Source of the DNA: Purpureocillium takamizusanense
Taxonomy: Eukaryota; Ascomycota; Sordariomycetes; Hypocreales; Ophiocordycipitaceae
NCBI RefSeq assembly: GCF_022605165.1
Contig: NC_063073.1
Coordinates: 124,001 to 188,000, forward strand
Length of the DNA: 64,000 nucleotides
Direction of reading: 5' to 3'
This document shows, in pieces, positions 35,406-46,892 of the stretch (positions are counted from its first letter, which is position 1; every line of letters begins with the position of its first letter). The position numbers were made by a program, and so were the translations under genes. The notes under the pieces were generated by a model. That model did no database searches. It was not told the DNA's origin and saw only the letters and a list, made by a program, of their open reading frames with translations.

Positions 35406-36906
35406 ATGCTCAGCGCCGCTCTTCGGAGGCGAGTCCTCGCCCCAACTCACAATGCCCTCCGAACGGGCTTCACCTCGCACGTCGTGAGGTACTACGCCTC
35501 CTTCCCAGACCACCAGGTCGTCAAGATGCCCGCCCTGTCTCCCACCATGCAGGCTGGCAACATCGGTGCCTGGCAGAAGAAGGCTGGAGACTCCATCGCC
35601 CCAGGCGACGTGCTGGTGGAGATCGAGACCGACAAGGCTCAGATGGACTTTGAGTTCCAGGAGGAGGGCATCATTGCCAAGATTCTCAAGGAGTCTGGCG
35701 AGAAGGATGTTCCTGTCGGCAGCGTAAGTTGTCCTCTTTCTGCCCCATACTTGTTGGGTCCCGCGAGACGCACCACATCAGACCTCGTACAAGTTGCGCA
35801 TATGCTGCATTGGCTCACTAGCTGACTCTACGTGTTCTTTCTAGCCCATTGCCATCCTTGTCGAGGAGGGAACCGACATTTCTGCCTTCGAGAAATTCAC
35901 ACTCGAGGACGCTGGCGGCGACGCCAAGACTGCCCAGCCCAAGCAGGAAGAGAAGACCGAGTCGCAATCAGCCCCCGCCCCGACCCCGTCTCCTGCGCCC
36001 GAGCCTGAGCAGTACTCTTCCTCCAAGGGCAAGCTGCAGACCGCCCTCGACCGCGAGCCCAATGCTTCTCCCGCCGCCAAGCGACTTGCACGCGAGAACG
36101 GTGTGAGCCTTGACGGCCTCAAGGGAACCGGCAAGGGCGGCAAGATCACCGAGGAGGACGTCAAGAAGGCCGTCAGCAGCCCGGCCGTTGCTGCTCCTGG
36201 CGCCACCTTCGAGGACATCCCGATCAGCAGCATGCGCAAGGTCATCGCCAACCGCCTGCAGGAGTCTGTCCAGAACAACCCCCACTTTTTCGTCACCAGC
36301 TCCCTGTCCGTGACCAAGCTGCTGAAGCTGCGTCAGGCTCTCAACAGCTCGTCTGAGGGCAAGTACAAACTTTCGGTCAACGACTTCCTGATCAAGGCCA
36401 TTGCCATCGCGTCCAAGAAGGTGCCCGCCGTCAACTCCAGCTGGCGCGAGGGCAGCATTCGTCAGTTCAACAGCGTCGACGTCTCCGTCGCCGTGTCTAC
36501 CCCGACCGGTCTCATCACCCCCATCGTTGCCGGCGTCGATGCCCGTGGCCTCGAGTCCATCTCCGGAAAGGTCAAGGAGCTCGCCAAGAAGGCTCGCGAC
36601 GGCAAGCTCAAGCCTGAGGAGTACCAGGGTGGCACCATCTCCATCTCTAACATGGGCATGAACGCCGCCGTCGACCACTTCACCGCTGTCATCAACCCTC
36701 CTCAGGCCGCTATCCTGGCCGTCGGCACCACCAAGAAGGTTGCTGTCCCGGTCGAGAACGAGGACGGCACCACTGGTGTTGAGTGGGAGGACCAAATCAC
36801 CGTCACGGCCAGCTTCGACCACAAGGTCGTTGATGGCGCCGTTGGTGCCGAGTGGATCCGCGAGGTCAAGAAGGTCATCGAGAACCCCCTGGAGCTGCTC
36901 CTCTAA
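35406..36906 (+). CDS. Dihydrolipoamide acetyltransferase, pyruvate dehydrogenase E2
   Basis: Mitochondrial core of the pyruvate dehydrogenase complex (yeast LAT1), transferring the acetyl group from lipoyl to CoA. Exons 35406-35723 and 35845-36906 encode 459 residues. The Arg-rich N-terminus ([16 protein letters not shown]) is a mitochondrial presequence. One lipoyl domain carries the modified Lys77 in ETDKAQ. A Pro/Ala/Glu linker leads to the E1/E3-binding domain (about 180-216, [12 protein letters not shown]) and the catalytic domain, which ends with the active-site motif DHKVVDG (His432, Asp436). The 121-nt phase-0 intron (gtaagt...ctag) lies within the lipoyl domain. All parts needed for function are intact. 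Confidence 0.96.
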
Positions 36907-37349
36907 GCGGGCCCGTACAGAGTAAAGTCAAGTGTTTGGGAGCGTTACGACGACAGGAAAACGAGGTGGGAGGTTGAATACCTTATAGACTAGGTCGGCG
37001 TGGGTGACCTGGGCCGCTCACAAGCGGGTCCGGGAGCAGCGGAAGACGCAGCACGAAGACAGGGTTGATCTCTCGCCTTCTGCGAGAACCCAGAGGCAAG
37101 GCGCCCGTGTACAATGACCCTTGATTGACGCATTTGGGACGGGGACCGGTTTGCAGCTTGTACATTGGTTTGCTATTCCTCCTCGCCTTCAATGCAGAGA
37201 CTTTTGATATGTTCTAAATCTGTAGGTGACGCACCCGCTTCACGGTGCACTACTTGGACGTGCTGGCCACCGCCTGAGAGGTGGGGAGAGCCGGTCCTTG
37301 CTTTCTCCGAGCATGTGACGCATCACGCCCGTGATCGGGTGTTCTCTTT
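36907..37349. other. Intergenic, between convergent genes
   Basis: 3' flanks of PDH E2 and the MFS transporter. No coding potential recognised. Confidence 0.6.
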
Positions 37350-38849
37350 TTATGTCTTTCCAAGCAGGCCAACAGGCGACTTCAGCTTAGCAAGAACAGC
37401 TAGCAGCGCGCCAAAGAAGGTCATTGCGCCGCTGAAATAGGAGAGCTCATGAAAGCCATGGTATCTCTCAACCAGGCTTCCGCTAACCGGAGGCCCCACG
37501 AGAGCGGAAAAGGAGGCGAGGGCCATGCCGACGCCCATGTAAGTGCCGATATTCTCGGGGCGGTCGACGCACAAAGTTACGGCGACGGAGCCGCCTGATA
37601 TGATTGCGCCGGAGAAGAAGCCAAAGAGGGCAGAGAAGACGATGATGGCCGCATTAGATTGGGCATGGGGCCAGCAAAAGATTAAAACGGCCGTGGTGGC
37701 GGCAGCCGCCGTCAGAATGTTTATGCGGCCGAATTTGTCCCCCACGACGCCCGGTATAACGCGCCCAAAGACGGACGCGCCATTGATGATGGCCACGAGG
37801 TAGCTAGCCAGGGTCTCGCCCATGCCGCGCGTGATTGCGTACGTGGGGATGAGGAAGAGGGGGACGAACATGCCGATCATGGCGAAGAAGAAGGCGGCGA
37901 CGAGCAGATCGTACATTGGATCGCGGAAAGCGTACCAGAGGAAGAAGCGGGTGCGACGGGGAGGCAGACGCGAGCGGACCGCGAGGGAGGACAAGGCCAG
38001 GGCGGGCAGCATGACGAAGCCGACGACGCGGACGGACCAGCCGAACCCGAGGCCGGTGCGGGTGAGCAGGTTAGACAGCATGATGGGGAAGACGATGGCA
38101 CCGATGGAGGAGCCCGCCACGGCGATGCCCATGGCGGCGCCGCGACGCTTGTCAAACCACTGGGGCACGGCGGCGAGCGCGGGGAACATGACGAGGCCGT
38201 TGGCAAGCCCGGTGAGGACACCCTGGGCGAGCATGAACTGCCAGTAGCGCGTGCAGAGGCTCGTCATCATGATGGCGAAGACGTACAGGACAGCGGCGGG
38301 ACGGATGACCTGAGCCCAACCCAGCCCAAGGTCAGCATGGAACAGAACGTTGAGAAAACACCGCCGCCGCCGCCGCCCGCTCCATGTGCCACAAGCGAGG
38401 AGCGAGCACGAACACGAGCAAAAGCACAAGTACTACAAGCAACTCACCCAAGCTCCGTAACGGTCAAACAGCGGCCCGCCCATGGCACCCGTGGCGAACA
38501 TGAGAAAGGCTTGGACGGAGCCGATCCAGGCGATGCGATCGGCGCCCTCGTGCGGCAGCAGCTCAAAAGCGTAGTAGGCCTGGAAGATGCCGAAGGCGTT
38601 GGTGTAGCCCAGGGTGCAGAAGAAGGCGCCCGCGGCCCCGGCGGCGACGAGCCAGGCGCGAGCCCCGCCGTCCGGGAAGCTGGTCGCATCCGGAGGGCCG
38701 TTGTCATCTGCGGACGGACTGATGACTTTGGCGGCGACGGCGGCGGCGGCGGAAGAGGGGGGTGAGGAGGAGGAGGAGCAGGCGTCCGCGTCCGTCTTTT
38801 CGTGTTCCGGAAGCGCCTGTGGTGCATGGTGTTGCGGCGAAAGAGGCAT
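37350..38849 (-). CDS. MFS transporter, monocarboxylate permease-like
   Basis: Plasma-membrane MFS permease of the fungal MCT-like group (Esbp6/Mch relatives); substrate unknown. Exons 38849-38448 and 38309-37350 encode 453 residues with about twelve hydrophobic segments. A polar N-terminus with Ser and Ala runs precedes PDGGARAWLVAAGAAGAFF, the first membrane segment typical of this group. Other landmarks are GPLFDRYGAW, PQWFDKRRGAAMGIA and GRVIPGVVGDKFGR. The 138-nt intron (gtgagt...cag) is phase 0 after DRYGAW. It is divergent from a Zn2Cys6 regulator 841 bp away, a layout often seen for a transporter and its regulator. Confidence 0.88.
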
Positions 38850-39690
38850 GATTTTGCTCCTGCAATGGCACCGTGCACAGCGTGTCTGGTTATTCCTACT
38901 GTATTCGTACCTGGGTATCCGATCTGCTGTAGCTATCTATGTCGGGCGCCGTCATCGAACCGGACGACGTAGGTCCTTTATACCATATCATGGCCGTACA
39001 CGATGAGCCAGGCCATGGCGAGCAACAAGCCCCTGCTTCGCAAGTCCGTCCGGGCTCTTGAGGCCGAATATGCCGACCATGTCAGTGCCACCGGCGGCGC
39101 ATTGGTGACGCCCATTGTCTGAGACGGGGGGGGGGTCCAGGTATGTATGACAGGCTGAAGAAGTCAGCCACAGCTTAAACAATGTGGACGATGGATTGCC
39201 TGATGTTAGTACGTTCGTGGTCCTGATCGTGGTAGTTCTTTGGTGGCTTACACGCCTGGCCGTCAAGGCCAATCAGCGAGCGCCGGGTTCGGCAATTTCG
39301 CCACGACCGGCCAATGATAGCCACGCATCTCTCGGCCTTTTCGACAGCCCGTCTGCCGGGGCTGACAGGGTTTAGACCCTTTCCCGGCCGCGAGGAAGCA
39401 TCTGATTGATAACGAGTCGCTGCTCTTGTTTCCTTTCATAAACGAAAAGAGAAAACAAGGAGAGGAGAGGAAAATACCCGACAAGCTCGGCCTTCTCGTC
39501 CGCCTACCCGTGGCCTCTTGCACGCCCTCTGAGAACCCGACATCATCGCTGGGTGTAGGTGCCTACTGACTAACCTTACTACCAACCGCCCTGTGCGTGG
39601 ATACAGCACCACTGCCCGCAACAAACGCCTACAAGACCCTGCTAAAAGGAGGTGCCTGAGTACCTATCTTAGGTACCTGAGGTAGGTCCT
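38850..39690. promoter_or_regulatory. Shared upstream region of transporter and Zn2Cys6 regulator
   Basis: 841 bp between divergent ATGs. A G9 run occurs near 39126-39134. No gene seen. Possible binding sites for the neighbouring regulator could not be defined. Confidence 0.4.
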
Positions 39691-42266
39691 ATGGCGGGTG
39701 CACCAGCTGAAGATCAGGCGGGCTCCGCCCCTCGACCCTCATCTCAGTCTCAAGCCCAGACAGATCATCACCCACCACACCAAATCGCACCACCACCACC
39801 ACCACCACCACCACTGCAGACAACATCACAACCTCACCTGCTGCGGCCCACTCCCGAAAAGAAGCGCCGTCGCCCGGCCCTCGCCTGTGAGCAATGCCGC
39901 AGCCGCAAGATCAAGTGCGACCGCAGCTCGCCCTGCGGCCACTGCACCAAGGCCCGCATCGCCAGCTGCACCTACGCACCCACCCACATCCCCGCCTCAA
40001 GATCGTCTAACAAGTCGAAGCGGCCCCTGGCGTCCAAGGCCGCTAGTCCGCCGCCGCCGCGGGATCCGGCCTCGTCCGCTGCCCCGACGCCGCAGCCGGC
40101 CCTGCCCCAGCAGCGTCTGATAGTGCCGGCCGCCGAGGGCAGCGCAACAAGCACCACGACAAGGATCCACGCAGATGCCAGTGGCATCCTGCCCGAGACG
40201 AAAAGCAGGCTAGGCGGCCTCGCCATGGTCTTGCCGTCCAACACGTCGGCGTCGAGCGCGCCCTCCTCAAAGGCCGGCTCGGCCTCTGACACGTCCAATG
40301 TCGACTGGCTCGTAGCCAGGGTCCATGAACTCGAAGAGAAACTTGCCAATGTCGTCCACATCACCAGCAAGCACGACACGGCGCGCAATGAGCGGCCCGA
40401 GCCCCCCTTGGGCGGTACCGTCTCCAAGACGAGGTACTTTGGCACGAGCCACTGGATCAACGTTATAGACTTGGTAAGCAGCATCACTCCTCTGCACATG
40501 CGTTCGCTGCACAGCTAACCCCTGCCGTCGGCTAGCTCCCCACCGAGTTCGCCATCCTCGGTCGTGCAGAGGTCGAAAAGACTGACGTCTATCATGCCCT
40601 CGTCAAGTGCAAGGCCCTCGCCCGTCGCATCAAGCAGCTGCGCTACCGCCCTCTGTCCTCCGACAAGTTGGGCAAGCAGATCCCGCCTCGATCTGTTGCA
40701 GACCAGCTTGTCGACAACTATCTGCGCACCTTTGAAGGCGTCCTCCGCATCGTTCATGTACCGTCGTTTCGCGCCGACTACGAGCGCTACTGGCAGAATC
40801 CCGATGCCGCGAACGACGCCTTTGTCATGCAGATGCAGCTCTGCATGGCCTTGGGCGCCGTCATGTACGATGACTTCTTTAGCATGAGGGCCACGGCTGT
40901 TCAGTGGATTCAAGAGGCCCAGCTGTGGCTCATGCTTCCTCCCGAGAAGAGCAGGATGACCATTGCCGCTATTCAAATAGGATGCCTTTTGGTCCTGGCC
41001 AAATCCGTCTGTGGCGTCGGACCTGATCTCACATGGATCGCGTGTGGCTCGCTCGTCCGGAAAGCCATGTACATGGGCTTGCATAGGGATCCCAGCCGCC
41101 TCGGGAAGATGACGACGTTTCGGGCGGAGATCCGGCGACGTCTCTGGGCCACCATTCTGGAGCTCAATCTCCAAAGCGCCTTTGAATCAGGTGGCTCTCC
41201 GTTGGTAAAGCAGTCCGAATACGACACACTCGCCCCCGCCAACATTGACGACGAGCTTCTCGGTGATGAGACGGACGGCGAGCGACCAATTGAAGAGCCA
41301 CCCGAGGTCCCGACCCAGACTTCGGTGCAGATTGCAGTCTACAAATCCCTTCCTCTCCGTCTCGATCTCCTTAAAAAGGCCAACGACTTTGGCCGTGGCC
41401 AGTCCTACGAGGAGGTGCTTCGACTCAACTCGGAGCTAACAAAGGCCTGCCGAGAGCTCTCTCAGAGGCTGCTGTCGCTCCGAAGCAAGGCGAAAAGCCA
41501 CCCGGCGGCCCAGATTAGCACCTTTCACATATCCATGGCCGAGCTGTATTTGTACCGCTTCTTCCACGCCCTGCACCAGACGGTGATTGCCAAGTCCTTT
41601 GACGATCATCGGTACTACTTCTCCCGCAGGATGTGTCTCGACAGCGCGCTCAAGCTCATGCACATCTACGGCATTTCCGGCTCGCACCCCCTGCATCCCG
41701 CCGAGGGCTTTGCCGAATTTCGTCGCATCATTACGAGTGGGTCGGGCATGTTTCGCTACATCCCAGTGCAAGCGCTCTTCTACATCGGCGTCGAGCTTAT
41801 TCACCAGAAAAAGGGCCAGTCAACCAGCCTGGGCTATCTGCCATCTCTCGGAGACTCGGACCTCCGCTCTTGCATGGAAAAGGCTATGTCATGGACCATT
41901 GATCGTGTGCGTTCAGGCGAGACTAACATCAAGGTGCACTGCTTCCTTGCGGCGGCCCTGGGTCACGTCGATGCGCTCACCGCTGGACTGGATGAGACGT
42001 CCATCAACGAAGTTATTTCATCTCGTGCGACGGACTCGGCTCTCCGGTGTCTGGAGGCTCTCAAGGAGGTGGCCGAGCGGGAGGGCGTTCCGGCCGAGGA
42101 GGAAGAGGCCGAAATCGACAAGGTGGGAGATGTCACGGACATGCAGCTGGACTGGATGGAGGACTGGGCCTGGGACAACGCAGTGGAGTTGCCATGGCAG
42201 CAGTGGTCGCAGGGTGCCTTTGATGGCTCGCCAGCCGTGCAACCGGACCAGTTTCTAGGTCCGTAA
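39691..42266 (+). CDS. Zn2Cys6 transcription factor with fungal-specific domain
   Basis: Nuclear DNA-binding regulator; targets unknown. Exons 39691-40473 and 40536-42266 encode 837 residues. The N-terminus is Gln/Pro-rich with an eight-Pro run. The binuclear cluster is C66-x2-C69-x6-C76-x5-C82-x2-C85-x7-C93, preceded by a basic stretch (EKKRRR). A short helical region (VDWLVARVHELEEKLANVV) may be the dimerisation coil. The middle homology region (IRRRLWATILELNLQ...) marks the fungal_trans domain. The C-terminus is acidic and Trp-rich (DWMEDWAWDN), plausibly for activation. The 62-nt intron uses the second AG; the first (CAG, ending 40514) would give a quick stop. Adjacent MFS gene is a candidate target. 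Confidence 0.9.
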
Positions 42267-42702
42267 GACGGGCGGGCTGCGCGCGCGAGCCATGTGCCAG
42301 CTATGAGGTCGATGCCGTGTGACGAGTAGACACGGCGGGAAAGCACTCACCGCAGATGTTGCATTGCGTGCATTTCATTCAAAGGGTCTTCCCGCGACTT
42401 GGGTGGTCATCGATGCAGGAACTTTGTTGTATCGGCTCCGAGATGCCGACTCGGCGAAACACGGCTGCAGGCTGTACCACAGCCACACCTGTCAAGGCAC
42501 TTGCTCACCAACCAGCTGCAGTTGTGGTACTCGAGTAGGACGGCTGAGGCTCCACGTTGTGATGCCAGGCACAAGGCGCCTTGGTCGTGTTCAAAGCCGC
42601 TTCTCGAATACGTAGTGTCAATCCCCGCTTCTCCCTTTGCGCATCTTCTCCTCCCCACCCGTAATCCATCGCGTTCCTTAGCATTTCCTCTTTGCCGACA
42701 CC
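42267..42702. other. Intergenic region
   Basis: Tandem spacing between the regulator and the small secreted protein. No separate gene supported. Confidence 0.5.
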
Positions 42703-43065
42703 ATGGCTCGACTGAATATGGCTGTCATGATGGCTTTGGCCTACCTCGCAACGCAGAGCAAAGCACGAGTCGCGCCGGCTGAACAGCCGACGACGACGAC
42801 GACGACCGGATGCATCACCACCATGACGGTGACGTACTCACGACTGTCGACGCCGCCGTACTGGCCGCAGTGCTCATTCGACGGGACGGAGCGCATCTAC
42901 ACGTCAACAGTGACGGAGACGCACTCGATCGACTGCCACGGGTGCCATCAGGTGGCGGTACGGGGCTGGCCTGAGTTGCACTGCCCGGCCATGATTATCA
43001 CGGCGTCGGTGACGGAGGCGACGCCTTCGACGAAGCATAAGACGGTGTGTGCGGCGAGTTGGTAG
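42703..43065 (+). CDS. Small secreted Thr/Cys protein, family A copy 1
   Basis: Uncharacterised 120-residue protein in a single exon. It has a probable signal peptide (about 1-22), a Thr run and six cysteines in the mature part. The C-terminal half reads TSTVTETHSIDCHGC followed by TASVTEATPSTKHKTVC. The protein at 49120 shares this layout (T-x-T-x-T...(D/N)-C-x2-C, then TVT-x-x-TP-x-T...C). Such small Thr-rich Cys proteins are common and poorly conserved in Hypocreales; effector or wall roles are guesses. The ATG context (caccATGG) is good. Confidence 0.65.
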   Translation: MARLNMAVMMALAYLATQSKARVAPAEQPTTTTTTGCITTMTVTYSRLSTPPYWPQCSFDGTERIYTSTVTETHSIDCHGCHQVAVRGWPELHCPAMIITASVTEATPSTKHKTVCAASW

Positions 43066-43600
43066 GAGAGAACATGATGGATGCCCGCATATGCGGCGTG
43101 GAGCGACGGGCAGGGTATCATCACGCACGCGGTGGAGTAGGACCAAAAGCAGGGGGGGCTTGGAGGCAGCCCGCCCGACCGCCCGCAAAAGAATGTAGGA
43201 AACTACTACTCAGTCGCTTAATTCTACAACAAGGACATGATTCACTTCGCTTCACTTTCCTGTACACGTGTTTGTTGTTTGATGTGAATCCTGCGAGAGG
43301 CAGGCCGCCGGCGTCGGGCCCGGACCCCACAGCCGGGCGCCGGCTTGGCACACCCCGTTGTCCGTCTATTAATGAGGGTCCGCTGCCGGGCCGACGGGGT
43401 CCCGGTCCCGAGGCGGCAGCCAGCACCAGCCGGGCCGCGCTCCGCCCGTTGCTCCTGCTACGTATTTGCTGTTGACGACGACGACGACGACGACGACGAC
43501 GATTCGGCACGCGTCATCATCATTCTCAACCAACAACTCAACACAGGCTCGCCAGCACGAACGAACAAACGCACGCACGCACGCAAATGCTCCCGAAGAG
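43066..43600. other. Intergenic region with (GAC)9
   Basis: Upstream region and leader of the methyltransferase. Contains a (GAC)9 repeat at 43474-43500 and an ATG at 43587 that opens an overlapping frame. No separate gene supported. Confidence 0.5.
43474..43500 (+). repeat. (GAC)9 trinucleotide repeat
   Basis: Nine perfect units about 100 bp before the methyltransferase start. Confidence 0.9.
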
Positions 43601-44215
43601 ATGCCCGCCGACTTTGGCAACCAGAGCTACTGGCGCGAGCGCTTCACCCACGAAACGCAGTTCGAGTGGCTCCTCCCCTCGGCCGACTTCATGGCCATGC
43701 TGCAGCCGCACCTCGACCGCCTGGACCCGTCGTCGGCGCGCATCCTGCACCTGGGCTCCGGGACGAGCGACCTGGCGACGCACCTGCGCGGGCGCGGCTT
43801 CCTCGACGTGCTCAACGTCGACTACGAGCCCCTCGCGGCGGAGCGCGGCCGGGACCTCGAGCGCCGCGCCTTTGGCGACGTGCGGATGCGCTACGCCGTC
43901 GCCGACGCCACGCAGCTGGGCAGCGGCAGCGACGGCGTCGACCCGCGCGCCCGCTTCGACCTCGTCGTCGACAAGAGCACCGTCGACGCCGTGTCGTGCG
44001 CCGGCGGGGAGGCCCTCGCCCGCATGGCCCGCGGCGTGCGCCAGCGGCTCGCCGACGGCGCGGCCTGGATCTCCCTCAGCTACTCGTCGCGGCGCTTCGA
44101 CGACGTCGAGCACCTGCCCTTCGACGTCGAGGTCATCGCCCGCGTCCCGACGCCCAAGCTGAGCCCGGCGGACCCGGACGTGTACCACTGCTGCTACCTG
44201 ATGACGCCCAAGTGA
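43601..44215 (+). CDS. SAM-dependent methyltransferase, EEF1AKMT4/METTL13-like
   Basis: Class I methyltransferase, 204 residues in one exon. Motif I is ILHLGSGTSDLA (48-59), the acidic end of strand 2 is NVDYEP (72-77), and DLVVDKSTVDAV (120-131) is the motif that characterises the EEF1AKMT4/METTL13-N group, several members of which methylate lysines of elongation factor 1A. The N-terminal WRERF with later FEWL also fits that group. The substrate here is not shown. Codon use is extremely GC3-rich, which keeps other frames open. An out-of-frame ATG lies 14 nt upstream; its frame overlaps almost the whole gene. Confidence 0.85.
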   Translation: MPADFGNQSYWRERFTHETQFEWLLPSADFMAMLQPHLDRLDPSSARILHLGSGTSDLATHLRGRGFLDVLNVDYEPLAAERGRDLERRAFGDVRMRYAVADATQLGSGSDGVDPRARFDLVVDKSTVDAVSCAGGEALARMARGVRQRLADGAAWISLSYSSRRFDDVEHLPFDVEVIARVPTPKLSPADPDVYHCCYLMTPK

Positions 44216-44699
44216 GGGAGGGGCCGTGTGCATCTGGATACAGGCGGCGGCGTTTTTTTGCTCCGGGGGAACTTGAAATGGCTTGGGCAAGGAGTGAAGG
44301 GGCTGGCTGGGTTTGGAACTATGGCAAAAGTTGAGCTACAAGTTGGAGGCGAAGGGCTGCTTCTGCAGTGGTTGCTGTCACAGGGAGAATAGAATAATAG
44401 ATTCTCCCCATCCCGGCATCGTCACAGCCGTTTCTAGAGGATTTCAACTAATTAAAATTATATTACGATTCAAGATCATCCATATAGCTTTTCCACGCCC
44501 TTCTCTTAAGCTTTCGGCAGTTGAGCATTAGATCTGGCACGAAACAATGGCAAAAATGCGACCCACCAAAGCCCACGGCAACTCCAAACACCAAGGTTTC
44601 ACGAATAAAGCAACAAATCTCCCCTTACTTCGATACCATAGACGACCTCGCTAGCCCATTCAACATAAACCCCTCCTGGTGAGCCGCGCGTCTCGCCGT
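44216..44699. other. Intergenic, between convergent genes
   Basis: 3' flanks of the methyltransferase and sugar transporter. AATAAA at 44604-44609 (plus) is a possible polyadenylation signal. Locally AT-rich around 44390-44470. Confidence 0.5.
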
Positions 44700-45455
44700 C
44701 TATGTCCGCTTCTCCGCGATGGAAAGGGACCCGTACAGCGGCGGCAGGGGCTCGACGTCACGGCCGAGCATCCGCGCCCAGCACTGCTCCAGCCTACGCA
44801 TGTAGTGGCGGGCGTGGTCACGGTTGCGCACGCTAAACACGGCGTCGAGCTCCTCGAGCGTGCGGTTCTTGGTCTCGGGCACGAGGAAGTAGGCAAAGAC
44901 GAAGCCAAAGAGGTTCCACGAGGCGTACCAGTAGAACCCGCCGGCGGCGGTGAACTTGTCCATCATCTCGGGCCAGGTGAAGCTGATGAGGAAGTTAAAG
45001 GCCCAGGTGATGGCCGTGGCCGAGGACATGCCCACGGCGCGGATGTGCAGGGGGAACGCCTCGGCGCTGTAGGTAAAGGGCACGGGGCCGAGGCCCGGCG
45101 AGTAGAGGACCATGAAGCAGTAGAGGCTGGCCACGACGGAGGCGAGGCGCGTGCCCGTGTCGGCGATGAGGAAGCTCGACCCCGTCCAGAAGAGGAACAG
45201 GGCCATGGCGGGGAAGGTCAGGAGCAGGAGCTGCCGCCGGCCGTAGCGGTCGATGGTGAAGATGGCGGGGATGGCGCCCAGGAAGTTGCAGGCGCCGCAG
45301 CCAAAGGAGACGAGCATGGCGTTTTCGCGCGAGTAGCCGGCGTCGACGAAGATTTTGGTGCTGTAGTAGGCAATGACGTTGACTGTGTGGTTTTCGCTTC
45401 GGTCAGCAAGGCATCGTCCACGCATTGCTCGTCTCGAGCGTGTTTAGGGGGTCCA

Positions 45456-45498
<43 letters not shown>

Positions 45499-46892
45499 CC
45501 TTGGAGCATATGGGGACTAAACTCACCACCACAGAATTGTTGCATCAGCTACACAAGCACGCCGGTCAGCACTTGTCTTTCTGTCTTTTTCTTTCACATA
45601 AGAGAGACGGAAAGGAGACAGAATCTCACCATGCAGAACCAGGCGCTCTGCGCGGCTCGGCGGTTGCGGCGGACGGTGAAAAACTCCTTGAACAGCTGCC
45701 AGCCCGACTTGGCCGCGCCGCCATTGCCCTGAGAGGCGCTCATCAGCTTGTGCGCCAGGTACATGTCGCGGGCGGCCTGGACGTCGTGCTTGCGGAGCTT
45801 GCACATGGAGCGAAAGGCGTCGGGATACCTGCCCTTGTCCATGTACCAGCGGGGGCTCTCGGGCATGGCGTAGACGAGCAGGCCGACGACGAGGGGCGGG
45901 ACGGCGGTGACGCCGACCATCCAGCGCCACTGGGAGTTGCGCCCCAGGACGTCGAGGTTCTGGAAGGCGATGGAGACGACGAGGCCGAGCATGATGCCAA
46001 AGGCGGTCCACATCTGCCACATCATGGTGAGGGCGCCGCGGATCGTCTTGGGGGCGCACTCGGCGGCGTAGACGGGCGTCGTGGCCGACTTTGCGCCCAC
46101 GGCGAGGCCCAGGACGAAGCGCGCCGCCAGCAGGGACGTCCACGTCGTGGACACGGCCTGCCATATCGCCGTGACAAAGGCCAGGAAGCACGACAAGGCG
46201 ATGGTGCCGCGCCGGCCCCAGCGGTTGTTGAGCGGCGCGTTGAGCCAGCAGCCGACGAGGGCCGCCGCCGCGTAGGGGGACCCGTTGACGAGGCCCTGCA
46301 GGAGCTTGTCTGTGATGGCAAACTCGTCAAAGTAGAACGACTATTCGTTGTTGTCGTCGACGATGATGATGTTGTGTCAGCGTCAAGGCAAAAAGCAGTC
46401 GCGGATAAAAAGGGGTTAGGGGAAGCGGCATCATCATCATCATCAACACCAACAACACCAACAAAAAGAAAATTAAATCCCCCGTACCTGCGCGCCGTTT
46501 ATGACCGTCTGGTCCATGCCCTGCACAATGGCGCACCCGGCACACAGGGCGCACAGCAGGTACAGCATGCGCGGCGCCGACGACCACTTGTGGGCCTCCT
46601 CGTACCGCAGCGCCGCCTTGTCCTCGGGCGTGAGCTCGTCGACGGCCTCGAAGCCGGCCGGCCAGTTGTGCGTCTTGGCCAGCAGCGCGCCCTTGCGGAA
46701 CGCCTCGCGGTGCTCCCCGCCCAGCCCGTGGGCGGCCACGAAGCCCTCGGCGTCGGCGAGCAGCGCGGCGTCGGACATGCGCTCGAGGGGGTTGAGGAGG
46801 ATCGTGGGCGGTGCCGCTGCCGACGGCTGGGAGTCCTCGTGCGAGACGCACGCCTGCGCCACCGGCTTGTCGTGTCCGTCTGGTATGTTCAT
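44700..46892 (-). CDS. MFS sugar transporter (hexose/maltose permease type)
   Basis: Plasma-membrane sugar:proton symporter-like protein; substrate unknown. Four exons, 46892-46488, 46340-45630, 45527-45548 (22 nt) and 45382-44700, encode 606 residues. Sugar-porter signatures are present: NNRWGRRGT, MPESPRWY, QQFCGVNVIAYYSTKIF, IDRYGRRQ and PETKNRTLEELD. The 22-nt micro-exon (LMQQFCG plus one base) supplies the conserved QQ-x-x-G helix 7 motif that lines the sugar site. Intron three holds an (AT)19 repeat. The cytosolic N-terminus is long. The start at 46892 is chosen because the upstream in-frame ATG lacks family support. A maltose/alpha-glucoside class is likely from the long N-terminus but unproven. 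Confidence 0.92.
45459..45496. repeat. (AT)19 microsatellite in intron
   Basis: Perfect dinucleotide tract within intron three of the sugar transporter, next to the 22-nt micro-exon. Confidence 0.95.

Noticed and set aside
40474..40514. Earlier CAG acceptor in the regulator intron
   Set aside because: Its use gives LTPAVG and an immediate stop; the TAG at 40533-40535 restores the reading frame.
43538..44290. 250-codon antisense frame over the methyltransferase
   Set aside because: Shadow of the GC3-rich sense gene; no independent signals.
39691..46892. Secondary-metabolite gene cluster (regulator, two transporters, methyltransferase)
   Set aside because: No polyketide synthase, NRPS, terpene synthase or P450 is present, and the methyltransferase resembles a protein lysine methyltransferase.
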